This document shows, in pieces, positions 1-12,928 of a stretch of 64,000 bases of DNA (positions are counted from its first letter, which is position 1; the number at the start of each line of letters is the position of its first letter). The DNA lies in assembly GCA_025201365.1 (NCBI GenBank), contig JAIXMF010000022.1, positions 124,001-188,000 on the forward strand, given 5' to 3'. Source of the DNA: Syncephalis plumigaleata (taxonomy: Eukaryota > Zoopagomycota > Zoopagomycetes > Zoopagales > Piptocephalidaceae). The notes under the pieces were generated by a model. That model ran no database searches. It had not been told where the DNA came from and was given only the letters and a program-made list of their open reading frames with translations. A program made the position numbers and the translations under genes.

Positions 1-440
1 TGTTCAAGTATTCTAATTGACGAGATATCCTACTGTCACTTGTCATGCCTTCTTAATATGAGTACAATCTATAACAATATACTAATTCATTATTCTATTA
101 GATGCACACATCAGAATTGTAAAGATGACATGAAAGGTAAAGGATTCGAGTATCGTTTATGGAATCGGGATATGGCAGCATGTCTGAATGTTATTCAGAT
201 TATTCTCAGTCTTGCAATGGAAATGGTGTTCCAACACAACTACATCAAAGTACCATTACTTCTAAACGTTCAAGAAATGAGGACAAGGACAACGAGAACA
301 ACAGAACAACTTATCCGTGATACCGTAACGATTAACGCTAATCACATCTAAATACGCAAGTTTTACATCATAACTATTATCTATTAGTAGAAACAAAAAA
401 CTCACAGCGCTAATCGGAGGGAAAACCTTGTAATGCGTAC
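1..440 (+). mobile_element. Fanzor/TnpB-like element, C-terminal remnant
   Basis: The forward frame is open from the window edge to 351. It reads LIDE, then a Cys/His cluster (YCHLSC ... RCTHQNC), then LWNRDMAACLNVI. A DE-x-x-S segment before a zinc ribbon and an NRD...A..N motif after it is the layout of the C-terminus of TnpB and its eukaryotic relatives, the Fanzors, where the NRD aspartate is the third RuvC catalytic residue. The segment at 340-440 resembles the right-hand terminal motif seen elsewhere in the window (GCTAAT..GGAGGGAAAACC.TGTA). The left part lies outside the window. A second, more decayed copy is at 22.2-22.7 kb. The family call rests on motifs only. Confidence 0.5.
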
Positions 441-536
441 ACAATCCGTTTAAAATGATGACGCATCACATCCACTCATTAAACAGTAATTCACTTTCTT
501 TTCTAGCTTGTGTTATTCATAGTGTTTTGTATAGCA

Positions 537-1108
537 ATGTCTACCGTAAATAAAAACGATATTATCATGGTCGAGTTCTCTCTCGTACCAATTGGCGAGG
601 TGTTTCCGTCTCAAAGGTAGTATTTATACTATTACATTAAATAAATGATTGTATTATACTCAATGCAAATTGGATAGTATGTAGCCGCTTGCCAACACGT
701 ACTAAAGACCTCCAAGTAAGCAGTATCCCATTATTACAAGCAATACGCTAATACGGATGATGATGATGTTGATGATGATGATAGTATTGAACATGAAATG
801 CATGCTATGGGCACCAATCTAGGCAAGTTGATAATAGATAATGATAATAGCTATACTGACAACATTATTCTATTGCATTTTACAGTTGGTACTTGGCAAG
901 ATGTGATGCATGCCATCAAGTAAGTCAATACTGCCTTCTTCATAGCTTCTCTACTAATAGTCAAATAAATCATAGTGAGTGTCGTCGAGCTGTTCATGAT
1001 ATGGGTGCTGACCGTGTTTCTGTCTCCATTAAAGTGGATTCACGACGTGATAAACTCCCGTCATTCACGGATAAAGTGGCATCAGTCACCAAGCTAACCA
1101 AAGATTAA
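537..1108 (+). CDS. UPF0045 / thiamine-binding (MTH1187-YkoF-like) protein
   Basis: Small ferredoxin-like-fold protein of the family containing yeast ECM15; bacterial members bind thiamine or its pyrimidine precursor. Exons about 537-616, 678-715, 785-822, 886-919 and 976-1108. They read VEFSLVPIGE, YVAACQHVLKTS, HEMHAMGTNL, GTWQDVMHAIK and VHDMGADRVSVSIKVDSRRD, the full family pattern over about 110 residues. The third intron starts GCAAGT, a GC-AG intron. Exons 1 and 2 do not join in phase. One extra T in the TTT run near 603 would give the expected FSVSKYVA, so a single-base loss is likely. The gene is convergent with its own paralogue downstream. Confidence 0.82.
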
Positions 1109-1322
1109 TTGTAATCATCATCATGATAATAAATGGAATAAATGGTTATTCAAATAGATGGAATGAATGTTATGTTTTTTTTATTAACAAAGAACTCTTT
1201 CAATATACCATTATTATTATGACTACGATTCTATATTACGCTACAATGGTAGTAAAATAGTATCGTGTATAATAACCGTATAATGTGGGGAGAGAGAGAC
1301 TATGCCTAATGGATTCATATTA

Positions 1323-1721
1323 TTACGAGCTAGAGCGAAGATTAAGCATCTTTTCTCGTTCAGCTAAGCTCATTCTATGCTTTTTATGATCTTGATCGGA
1401 CGCAGTCTCCACCGTGACGGTGGTGTAAATACGTGGCACGCCCGACTCGTGCAGTTCCTGATGGCATTCCCGTAGCGTAGTCATCACTTGCTCGAATGGA
1501 CCCTCGTAGTCGGTGCTGCACGGATGCATCGAGTGCTTCAATCCATTACGTTCCATACACTGATGTGCCATCGACATATACTCGCTTAGCGATGAATCGG
1601 CACCTATTGGTGCAATGGAGATACTGCCGAGACAGTAGGGGTCAGCCTCCAAATGAGGCATATCCTCCACTTGCGACTCTTGTGTCTTTTCTTTTCTTTG
1701 ATGCTTTCGAGGATGTGCCAT
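1323..1721 (-). CDS. UPF0045 / thiamine-binding family paralogue
   Basis: Single-exon protein of about 132 residues. The start was chosen at MAHPRKHQ; the longer frame only adds translated ATG/ATT repeats. After a charged N-terminus the core reads SISIAPIGADSSLSEY, HSMHPCSTDYEGPFEQVM and RIYTTVTVETASDQDH, matching the family order strand-helix-strand-(GT.x.EG)-helix-strand. It is clearly diverged from the upstream copy: the RRDK motif is replaced by SDQDHKKH, so ligand binding may differ. The genes lie tail to tail with about 210 bp between stops. Confidence 0.75.
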   Translation of the reverse strand: MAHPRKHQRKEKTQESQVEDMPHLEADPYCLGSISIAPIGADSSLSEYMSMAHQCMERNGLKHSMHPCSTDYEGPFEQVMTTLRECHQELHESGVPRIYTTVTVETASDQDHKKHRMSLAEREKMLNLRSSS

Positions 1722-2231
1722 GATGATGATGATGATGATGATGATATATTCAATGTACAATCAAGTAGATAAGAAGATCAAACAAGAGGAAAGGAATCCG
1801 AGTACAGTTAATGAATGGTATACGGTTTACCTATTCTTTTATACATGAATCGAATCATTATGTTTAAAACCAAACCAAATTATGCCTGTAAAATAATGAT
1901 TCAAAATGCAGTGACTTATTACTCTAGGAACAATGTCTCTCTCTTCTTTCTTCTTCGTCATTTGCTTTGTATTAGGAGTGATGATAAAGATAGTGATGAT
2001 GATGTCAAGATGGTACAGCATTGATAAACCACACGTCATATCGGTTTCAGCAACTGGATAAGTAGATCAATTCCTGTCGTAATACCTTATTCCTTCACTT
2101 ACTCACTTCTACATCATTTCTACAATGATGATGATGATGATCGATGATGATGATAATTTATTATGGTAATTGTTGATTTTACATAGGATGTAGTAATATA
2201 TATATATATATATACTAGAGTGAATGTGGTA
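1722..2231. other. Intergenic, simple repeats
   Basis: Contains an ATG/ATC trinucleotide run next to the start of the UPF0045 paralogue (about 1721-1744), another GATGAT run near 2124-2152 and a (TA)n run at about 2197-2214. I see no gene. Confidence 0.6.
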
Positions 2232-5200
2232 TTAGTGTTGTTTCTTGCCATCTATCGTCAAGTAACGCTGAATGTAGGCGAGTAACTTTTTACCCGCTCG
2301 TGAACGTATAACATGTAGGATAACCAGCCAGGTAGCCGTCCAACTGGCCGCGTCATAAATCATATACGTGTCGCGTACACCGAATAATAAACATATCATA
2401 ATATTAATACTAAATAATAATAACGATATCGTTTGTATTGATCTATACACGTTAACAATCATTATTATTAGTATCGTTCATCGTATATTCCCCTATTATG
2501 TCTATATAATTACCGTTTCTCCATTCGTGGTGGTAAACTTTGCGAGGCAATCTCTACAAGTAGGGTGAACGGTGCCACTACCCACAATGCATGATCGGAT
2601 GAATTGGGATCCACCCATAGCACGGATATGTTACGCACCCACGCCAATAATAATGGACCGGTGAACGGGATACACGCCAGGAATAATACGAGTAGCGTGA
2701 ACTGATAATGAAAACGATACCACGCTTGTTTACGTAGTTTAGCATCAGTCTATCCAACAATTATACCTCTCTTGTTAGTATATTGAATCATCAGTGTTTC
2801 GTTTCAATGTCACTTACTTCAGTTTCACCTATAAGCCAAGTGCGTGCACATGCCATTAAATGTACGATAAATGCGACTAGGAATGCGAATTGCGACGGTA
2901 CAAATACAAGCACTAGTAGAAATAGTAAACCAGTGGTAATCGCACGTCTACGGAAACGATGTCCCATAGATTCGTCGGGTCTATCATTATTAGACTACAA
3001 TAGAAAGAGAGGTATGTGATGTAGACAAACTACGAGCTATTACTTACCTCGAGAATAGACTGGCAAATCGTGGCCACGTCGATAATCCACACAGAGGGTA
3101 GAACGAATAATCCCAGTATTATGAAGAGACAACCTGCAACAAGCACTAATATACCGGTGGCTACCACAAGGAATATCGCGGGTAAGAACCATAGAATACA
3201 CCACGATCACCGGTTAATAAGGCACGTCCATTCCACGTGGATGTATCCATGAAAGCAGCGGCATTCTGTACTGTACCCGTGGCTACTGCCAATGAAGATG
3301 CTGCCGCAGAAGATGCCTCCATCAGCAATGAATCGGATGAGTAGGAGGCAGTAGCAGTAGCAGCAGTAGCAGCTTAGTTGCTGCACGCATCATTGTGTCA
3401 TAGTCATCAAATACAAATTGAGTATCAATGACAATAGCATGCTACCTGCAATCCAATAGGTAGATGATGACGTACGAAATAGGACAAGCTTTGCATAAAC
3501 GATGGATATTCATCTAATCAAGTATCAATTAGTACACGTAATATATAATAAAATAATTCTCACTTACTTGTATTGCTCCATTGTTTCAATTGCATGTATA
3601 GTATACCGAATATAATAGCAAATGGGAATGCCAATACGACCATATCCATTCGTTTCAACCATCTACCAAGACTGCCGTACATGTCCAAGTGGATGGACAT
3701 GGTTAATGGACGACGACACAGGTTGTCCATCATGAATGAAAGTTCCAGCCACGCCAATCATTTAGCCATGGTGTAGATGGGCCATAGGGAGATGGACCAT
3801 GGAAATGTAAATCTAGACGACGTGTATTATAGAAATACTTTGACTCGTACATTCGATCGGTCGATTGCTGGATTAACGTGGGGAATGCGGTATGATCAAT
3901 CGCTGATCGTTCACAATGCGGCGATGCATCAATGGTGACACGATAGGCTAGCATGGGATTGTTAATGAGCGGGAAATGGATCTTCGTGAATACCGATGCT
4001 AATCTATCGGCTGGTGGCAGTATTTGCACTTGAATACCCTCAAACAGAATTCTAATTAATATCAATGTTAGTTAGTTAGTCAATTGTTTAACTAGTGCAA
4101 CTTACCCATCCATGATGCTTCTACCTTATGCATAGAATCTCGTTTATTCGAGAATTCTACGCGTAACACGCGAGGTGGTCGTATATTGGCACGCGGTACT
4201 ATGGCAATATACGAGTATCTACGTTTTAACGTGTTAACAGGCAATTGCAATACGGTCCATCGACCTGTTTCTCCCGGTGGTATTCCATCATAGTCGTAAT
4301 CGTATTCTGTGTTGTCATCCCATCGTGTGTCATCCTGATGAAGCGGTATACGTTGCTGCCATCCATTATCGCCACCACCACGCTGTGCGGCATAGCCAGG
4401 CAGTACACGCGCTAGACTAGCCAACGAGGCGCACTTTAACTCATCGGGCGGTAGGCTAGCTGTTGGTTCTTTACCGACAAAATCATCATGCTCCACTGTT
4501 CTAGCATCGCGACACACCATGATATCCATAGGATCATCTGTGCCGCCAAATGATCGATCAGATAAAGCGGTAAACCAGATATCTTCATCAGCAGCATCGT
4601 TATTAGTATGATCGGTTGATGTACGCGGTAATGGAAATAGCTGTATATGATCGGTGACATACGGTACTACCGATTGATTATGTAGTTCCATGTTAAATGC
4701 TTGATCGTTCACCACGGGTAACACGAGTAAATCGTCGCTACTCAATAAATAGTGCGGTTCCACACTTAATGAGATAGTGTGCGTATCATCAAGACGTGGA
4801 TAATAAGTAGACAAAGAAGAAGATGACGAAGAGGAGGAAGGTGTAGAAGTGGATGACTTGTCAATAGACAAGCTAGTGCCAATTGCTGCCTCCGTAGCTT
4901 CTCGTAGATCTGACTCGTCTAGACCACTTAATAATTGATGTCGCAATGCAATTAGACGAGCAGCACGCGGTTTCGTTTGTGACTCGCGACGTGCATCGAC
5001 CACGCTATAGATGGATTGGACGATGGTGCGTACAGGTGCCACACACCATAGAATGCAATGGTGGTCCATGGAGGACCATACGCGTGGGATGGACGTGGAA
5101 TACACCGTGAATCCATGGGTGCGCGGTACAATGCTGGCCACGTCACATAGATCGGAATTGATCATGTTATCGGGACGACCACCTGATATGGCGATCAAGA

Positions 5201-6763
5201 TGACATCGCGTAATGGATTCGCGGCACCGGGTCGTTCGAAACTACGACGCCAATACGCGTTCACGTTCGAGTAGATGCTGTTGATCTTGCGATCTAACGG
5301 GGCAGGCGGTGCAATATGCGGCGATGATATGGTAATGAGTGTGTTGACACTGCCGCGTTGAAAGTTCGGCAGTGTGAATGCCACCCGACTCACCATACCG
5401 CCCATCGAGTGGCCAAGCAGTATGACAGAGGTGGGTGCCGGGTACAATAAGGACGAACGATGCGATTGGAATTGCGTAGCAGGTCTACGATCACTATAAA
5501 GCGATAGGATATACTGTATGGCATCATTGATGTACTCTGCCTGTTCCAACATGGATTGACCATGGAATGCCGTGAACTCTTCATTAAAATCGACTATTAT
5601 CATCATGTATTATTAGTATTAGTACTATGTAGTATTAGTATGCATCTCAATCATTTACCTGTAAACATGTCTAGACCAAGTACACCTGCATGTGCCGTGG
5701 TCGAATCACCTCCAAGTTCTTTGTGATAGTGAATGGCAGCCTCGGAACCAATTGATTTCACTTGTTTATAACTACCCGCATTACCATGCACGAATAATAC
5801 AGGAATACCATTTAACTATTGACATCAATCATGATTAGTTATTGCTATTGCTATTATTAACGAGTATCTTAATTACCTCGTCTGCTGAATCGTAACCATC
5901 CTCGCGATACAAGTATAATGCGTATTTACCCGCCAAACGGTGTATTCACTATCGAATTGATCTAATCGTTTGAAGATAGGACGTAGATAGGTCATGTCGC
6001 ATGTTTTCCTGTCTAGTTGATTGTTGAAATAGGCGTGCGCCGACAATAGAGCAAATAGACATGTCAATAGGGTGATCCCACCCAATAGACGAGTCATGGT
6101 GACGTGACGAGTTACCACTTTGGCTAGATCGGCCGATGGATGTTTGCAATGTAGCAGATCCTTCGCCGTAATTGAATCTACATCCGAATCGCTAAACGAT
6201 GAATTATCCATTGCCTCCGTAGATGGTGAGCGCGACATGGCATGACTCGCATTGTTGCCCGGTGATCGATGTCGTCCTCTTGGATAGGAGGAGGAGGCAC
6301 TTGCTGCTGCTGATATTGTTGTTATATCAGCACTAATTTGTTCACCACTCGTTCTACCAAGATCTATACCGCCACCATTGGCTACCATGAGTGGTTGTCG
6401 ATCTGCCAATCTATCCTCGACATCATCTTCGCCCTCTGTATGCTCTAATGACGATGTGGCCTTGCATGATTTACGTGGTGAATTCGCTTTACTCGTATCG
6501 CATTGAGCTGCATTGTCAAATGTCGATGATGCTCGATTGCTGTATCGTTGTTGACGACGAGTATCCGCTACTAGTTCGGGTGAGCCTATCTGATCAACAG
6601 CCACGCGCATTAACGGAACTTCCTCCTCGTAAATAGGAAGATCATGGCTATCATCGATAGTGGTGCTGATAGTATTGCCAGTGGCATCTACGTTGCATAC
6701 ATCTTCGCTATTGTTATGCTCATTTATTCCATCGAGTGGCATACTGGCATAACTAGATGCCAT
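2232..6763 (-). CDS. BST1: GPI inositol-deacylase (PGAP1/BST1 family)
   Basis: ER membrane lipase that removes the inositol-linked acyl chain from GPI anchors before export. Exons about 6763-5877, 5815-5659, 5593-4106, 4051-3568, 3513-3048, 2994-2818, 2749-2514 and 2442-2232. A Ser/Asp-rich cytosolic N-terminus of about 230 residues precedes one membrane segment (GGITLLTCLFALLSAHAYF) and CDMTYLRP. The hydrolase core follows: KYALYLYREDGYDSADE, LFVHGNAGSYKQVKSIGSEA, VDFNEEFTAFHG and the nucleophile GHSMGGMVSR. The C-terminal exons encode LDMYGSLGR and a run of hydrophobic helices, as in BST1. About five single-base losses (near 5935, 4106, 3735, 3455, 3195) interrupt the frame. The conserved product suggests sequence error. 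A donor-like site near 6925 suggests a 5' UTR intron. Confidence 0.9.
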
Positions 6764-7461
6764 ATAATATAGTATAATGAGTGAATAGGATAGATTAGCT
6801 TAGATTCGTTGATGCTGTATAACTGAGGAATAAATAGATAAAGATAGATAGCCACTATATCAATAGTCACTTAATTATACTGTTTGTATCTGATATAGTA
6901 TCCTCACTATTGTAGAATCACTTACCCAAACTATCCAAAAAGGGTATACCGTCGATAGTAGTGCACACTATAACCAGTATCAAGGAAAAGAGAAAGTAAG
7001 GTAAAGAAGAAAGAAAAGAAAGGAAAGGAAAGGAGTATGAAGGTGTGTTTGAGCGGAATATGCGTGTGTACGTGTGTATGTGCGTACTAAAACGGAGCAA
7101 TAAACAGGAAACGTGCTGGGAACTAAACGAGGCCTACCTGGTTTAGCGGTTGCTTCACTTTAAGTAATAAGGATATTAAGGATAGTATTTACTAGTGTAA
7201 TTGCGTATAATAAAAGGTATAACCACACGTATACACATACAACTGCTTAGCAATGAATGTAAGCACAAAATGGAATAGATTAAAGGAAAGAAAGAAAGAA
7301 AGAGAAAGATGAGAATGTAAACAAATAGCAAATTATGTGCAATTGCGCGTTATTTGTATGGTTAATCTCCATTTATAGATTTACATTACATTTCATTTGA
7401 TATGTACATGTATATCATATTTATTTATTCAAAGTAATAATAATAATAATAATAATATGAG
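6764..7461. other. Intergenic, purine-rich tracts
   Basis: Spacer between the P-ATPase stop and the PGAP1 start. It holds GAAA/GGAAA tracts near 7000-7035 and 7285-7310 and a (TAA)n run at 7434-7457 just after the P-ATPase stop. It probably carries the PGAP1 5' leader; no other gene is seen. Confidence 0.55.
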
Positions 7462-10400
7462 TTAATCTTTAGTACTCGTAGAATAAACAGTTGCGTGCAT
7501 TCTTAATCCACTTATTACTGGATTCCAACGAGTAGGATTACTTCTACGTCGGATGAGTGTTCGTAATGTCGCGTAGAACACGAGGAATACACCGAATGCA
7601 GCGGATATTAGGTGCAAGTAGATCGGTGTCTTGTAGGAAGTGCCGAAAGCAACATTCATGAATGGCACGTAGCTTACAATGGTACAAAGTGTGAAACCGC
7701 CCAATGCACCGTAAAAGTTGTACGGATTCGAGAACATGTATCGACCGAACGGTAGGCGTAGTCGACACTTGCAAGCGAATAGATTAAATAGTTGTATGAT
7801 CATTACGCCCATGTAGTAGCAGGTTTGTGCTTGTGCCAACACTTCCACCTGTTCATCGGCCGACAAGAACTTACCACCACCGATATCGAGTGGTTTCGCA
7901 TTTGGCACGTAGTATTCGCCAAATACACGGGCAGATGCTCGTGCCACGATGGTGTAATGCCGTTTACGTAGAGTGCGGCAAAGTAAGCGGCAAACGCACC
8001 GGCTGCCTCGATCGTGCCCATCTCTAAATAGGCCCATGATAAAACGTTGCCATCCACGAGTACTTCGCCCTCGGTCGTCTCCATTTGTTCGTGCCACCAT
8101 GTCGCAGACACAAGATTGCTCAATGTGTGACGTAGGCGTGCACCGCGTGTCGGCCTTATTGCCTCGCCGGATTCCTCGTCAATACGATCGGGTAAGCGAC
8201 GTGCTTGCTGTCGGCGTAGTTGTGCGATACTTGTTTCTGTTACCGGTTTACGCGGTGGCATTTTCATCAGACCCTGTGTGTTTCCGGTTTATCCCAAGCG
8301 AAACTTAACGCCATACATAATTCGAAACCGAGATCAATCACAGAATAAGAATGGCCGACAATGGTAATGGTACAGGCACGACGATGTAGAGTAGCGCGGC
8401 GTATACTTCCGGCATACTATGCGTGATGGTGTATTGAATCGATTTCTTCAAATTGGTAAAGATAAGTCGACCCTCTTCGATACCGTTCACGGTAGAGGCG
8501 AAATTGTCATCGAGTAGAATCATGGCGGCCGCTTCCTTGGACACGTCCGATCCCGAGATATTCATGGCAATACCGAGATCGGCCTTTTCAGGGCGGGCGA
8601 GTCATTGACACCATCGCCGGTGACACTGACGATATGACCGAGTGATTGCGCGTGTCTAACAATCTCCAACTTGTGACGAGGCGAGGTACGAGCAAAGATA
8701 ATCTCATTCTTCGAGAAGACACGATCCCAATCCTCATCGGCGAACGAGTCGATTTGCTCGCCATGAATGACAATCGCTTGATACTCGTGCTCCTCGATAC
8801 TTTCCACGGGACGACCAAGACGTTTGGCGACTTGTGGCTTCGTTTCCGACAACATCAAATTGATCTTACGACCGATGGCTTCGGCGGTCAATGGATGGTC
8901 ACCGTTACCATCATCACTTGAATGCCAGCAGCACGACAACGACCGATAGCCTCGCGTACACCGTGCTTGGGCGGATCCTCGAGAGAAGCGAGACCAACAA
9001 AGCAGTAATTACCGGTGGGATAGTTGGTGGGATCCTTGCTGAATTCGTAATCTGCGGGATACTCGTTACCAGGTAAGAGAAGTTGAGCAAATGCCAGTAC
9101 ACGATGTCCCTTGCTAGCCATGTACTCGTAGATTTCGTTGTACTTCTCCTGATGAGTCGCGGTCAATGGTTCCGGTCCATTGTTCGATAGGATAGACGAG
9201 CAGAGACGTAGTACGCGTTCGGGTGCACCCTTGATGTAAAGGGTCAACTCGCCATTGGCGTGCTTCTTACGATGAATGGTAAGCGCCCATTTGTTATCCG
9301 AGTTGAAGGGAATTTCAAACACTTTGGGATAATCATCTCGTACACGATCGAAATGATCGAGGTGTCGACCGGCGAATCGGATGAGACCTGCTTCCGTAGC
9401 ATCTGCCAGTATTTGACGCTCTTCAACTGGCACGTCGGTACGATCGAATTTGGCACGAGAACACAGGGTGGAAATGTGTAATATCTCGGGAATACCAGGT
9501 GCATCCGGCGTCAATGGATTCGTCTCATCCCATGGATTACGCTGTGCCGAGTAAAATTGTTGCGCACTCCAAATGTAAGTGACCGTCATTTGATTACGCG
9601 TGAGTGTACCAGTCTTATCGGTGGCCAGTAAAGTGATGGCACCCAAGGTCTCCACACCTTGCAGATCTTTAACGAGCACATTACGAGAGGCCATTCGTTT
9701 CGCGGCAAACGTAAGAAGCATGGTCATGGTGGCAGGCAAGCCTTCTGGTACCCAACCGAGGAAAACACCAATGGCAAAATTCAAGCAGAAACTAACATTG
9801 TTGTCGTATAGGATAAGGCCGACCACGAAGAATATAAGCCCTGTAATGGCGGCAATCGTAGCAATGGTCTTCACAAATCGTGCCACTTCCACAGAGAGTG
9901 GACTATTCGACGAGGATTCACCGGCTGTCATACCGGCAATCTGACCGAGTACCGTGTTATCACCCGTACGTATAACGATGCCGTAACCTTCGCCGGCCAC
10001 TGCCAACGTGCCATTGAAGGCGATATTCGATGCTTCAAGTGGATTCTTGTGATCGTTCTCTTTGGTACGTGGTTGTGGTTCCGATTCACCGGTGAGCGAC
10101 GAGTTATCCACTTGAGATCGGATGAAGCGAAAATACGTAGATCCGCGGGTACTTTATCGCCCATACGCACGAATACAACATCACCCGGCACTAGTTCGGA
10201 TGCCGGCAATTGACCCATTCTACCATCGCGTATCACGTAGCATTGTTGCGGAATCATATTAAGAAATGACTCAAGAATGGCCGCGGTCTTTTGATGCTGA
10301 TAGAATTCGATGAAAGCATTGAGAAATGCCACGCCAAATAAAATGGCTCCCAAGTACAACTAAAGCAATATCGAGGAAGATAGCGAATTAGAAAGTTTAG

Positions 10401-10917
10401 TAATTATATGACTACACGCCAATGTGAGTATATACACTTACATTAGGTTCATTACTAGGTGGATCAATACCGTATAGAATGTACATGAGCACACCGGCCA
10501 CCAGTAGCAGCACGTTAAATAGCGACATTAAATACTTGCCATAGACAATGAGAGGATGGGTACGCTTAGGCGGGGTAAGTACATTGGCGCCGTATTGTTT
10601 AACACGATCCTCGATACACGCGGTGTCGAGACCGGCACTCTCCGCGGGACGTCTCTCGTTGATGGAGACCTTGTAGCGTTCGCTAACCGCCTCCAAGGTC
10701 ATCAAGTGCTCGTCAACGCCGATCGATTGCGACTTGTCCTTGTTATTGCTCTTGCTCTTTTTCTCGTCCAGCAATGTATGACCAGTGACCTCTTGAGTGG
10801 TATGTGGCGGATCTTCGCTATCCAATGGAATGGACGACATCTTCTCCACTAGAATGTCGTCATTATTACCACGTCACCATGTGCGGTAACAGAGTGTTGT
10901 TGAGCCATAGACGACAT
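7462..10917 (-). CDS. Na+/K+-type (IIC) P-type ATPase alpha subunit
   Basis: Cation-pumping ATPase of the plasma membrane. Two exons (10917-10442, 10360-7462) encode about 1,000 residues. The N-terminal cytosolic part ends [20 protein letters not shown]. Then come the actuator motif SLTGES, the TM4 motif [14 protein letters not shown] typical of Na/K and H/K pumps, the phosphorylation site [12 protein letters not shown], the nucleotide-domain KGAPERVL, and [12 protein letters not shown]6 reads [19 protein letters not shown]: the first Asp of the usual DLGTD motif is kept, the second is Glu. Six or so single-base losses (near 10885, 10110, 8922, 8578, 8338, 8272, 7955) fall mostly in G or A runs such as MMVT(G)DHPLTAEA. 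No beta subunit gene is nearby. Confidence 0.9.
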
Positions 10918-12928
10918 AATAGCGTTAATACGAAAAGGAAAGAACAAGTCAAGTCGATTATAGTAGAGTAATGCAACTATTTGACTAAACACAAAAGATG
11001 TTCCTCACGACCTCCACCCTGCCCAATATCAACAGGTAATATTGAAATGGAGGGAAATGCAGTAGAATAGTTAGCGTCGAATATGAGAATAATAAAATGA
11101 TGTGACTCGGTAATTGGATATAGTTGGCAGTTCAACGACGATTACCAAGCAAAGTAATATACGGATTCCCTAGTTAGGAATTGCTCTTGTGGTAACTAGC
11201 GAGGAATAACGCGTCAATCGATCGCAACGAACGGTATATCCTATTGCTTTCTTTCCGGCTATTCTTTCTGGATGATAACCCTGCAGCTGTGCAGAGTATC
11301 CACTGGGTTGCTCTCCTTTAAATACAGTTGCTGTTGTGGTTGTCGTTGTTATTCGTTAGTACCTTGTTTACTAGGTGATAATAACAATGACGATGGAGCT
11401 AGCGACGGTAGTGATAGAAACGATAACTACGGTACTGATAATGTGGATTGCAATAATCACAACAATCAATTGGTATAATAATGAGTGAAATGGGAATAGA
11501 ATAGAGTAGCAGCAATAGTAATTTTATTAATTGATATTGTAATGATGAACACCGATATTTATACGTTAGGTCAAGAGGACAACTCGTATTCTAGTGTATG
11601 AAGTGAGGTGAGGTGGATTAGGGACAGAGACACAAGTCAATATCATGATTGAATCACAGTGCAATTACGGTAAATATCGTTAGTGATGATTGATGATTGA
11701 TGATTGATGATATTGATAGCAATGGTTACACTTTCAACTCATTTACTATCATTAATATCGCCTCGTACGCCCATGTCAAAACAAAAGTAGGAATGACAGG
11801 CAAACCTGATTCGTAATCGTTGAACCATCGGAATTTACCGTGTGTACACCCCTATATATATACATATACTAGCTACTAAATCAAGAATGAAAAGGAAACG
11901 ATGACATCATCATATACATGGCCTTATTTCTTTGTTCAACGAATGCACCGATTTAGACAAATTGATAAGTTGGCAAACTTTAGAAACACCGCCATATCAC
12001 ACATATCATTCGTTCATATCATTGTTTGCTATTATTCGTCTGAATAAGCCATAATAAGTAGGGCCTAGTTCCTTTTGTTTTCTTATTACAATGATTCACC
12101 CAACAATCAATGTAGCATAGGTGTATCATTAGTTATTAGATAAAAATGGTCGATACTTGTCCTGATAACCCAAAGGAACGCTCATATTGGCCTTATTCCA
12201 CCGAGTAGCCGTTATCAACATTGATTGTAGTTGTTCCTTCCCATTGTTCGCTACACGTCTTTAGCATTAGTTATACATGTATGAATGATCCTATCTTACA
12301 TAGATCTATCCTATTATCATGCCAATAGGTAGAACAAAATCATCCAGTACCATGTTTCCATCGATTACTAAACATATTCATGCCATTGAGTAGAAATACT
12401 AACAATATAACATATCTATGCAAGATAGAATAAAAAGAAATACACTACTCAAATGATGCTAGCAATTGTCTATTGGTCATTTGTATGTAACATGAATGGA
12501 TTATAGGCCCTAATCAATCAATCAATCATGTTCGTAATATAGATTTACCGCCTATATGTAATCATGTCGTTATCGGCATATTGGTACCCGAGTGTCACCC
12601 CAATCTTTACACGCTTTGACATATGAGACAGCCAATCATCGTGGTACATTCTTATCCTACACACATGCACGCTTGTATGGGATTCAATGTTACCAGTGGA
12701 AGTAGTGGTGGTATGGTACTTTTTTTGCTTTATGGTTGTATCGACTTTGCCCCGCTTTTATTATTATTTATCAAGCTTTACATTGCTGGTCGTTCTTCTT
12801 TAATTGTCCATGTCTTTCTCTTGATATTCACCTATTGTATTCCTTTGGTTATTTGCACAAATAAGAAGTGGCGGTTGTCCTTGAAAGCGTACGCATACGA
12901 ATTGTCGCTCGTGCCTATCGTGTCTATC
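10918..12928. other. Long divergent intergenic region
   Basis: About 2 kb between two divergently transcribed genes (P-ATPase and TMEM135-like). AT-rich, with GATTGATGATTGATGA repeats near 11690-11712 and scattered short AT repeats. An upstream in-frame ATG of the TMEM135-like gene lies at 12623, but the sequence between it and 12929 is not conserved-looking. No gene is seen; both promoters must lie here. Confidence 0.55.

Noticed and set aside
7462-10917. P-ATPase as a pseudogene
   Set aside because: The breaks are single bases mostly in homopolymers, all family motifs survive on both sides, and essential neighbours show the same pattern.
11272-11478. 68-aa plus-strand frame in the long intergenic region
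   Set aside because: Low-complexity Cys/Asn/Asp composition, no homology I recognise and no splice or promoter context.
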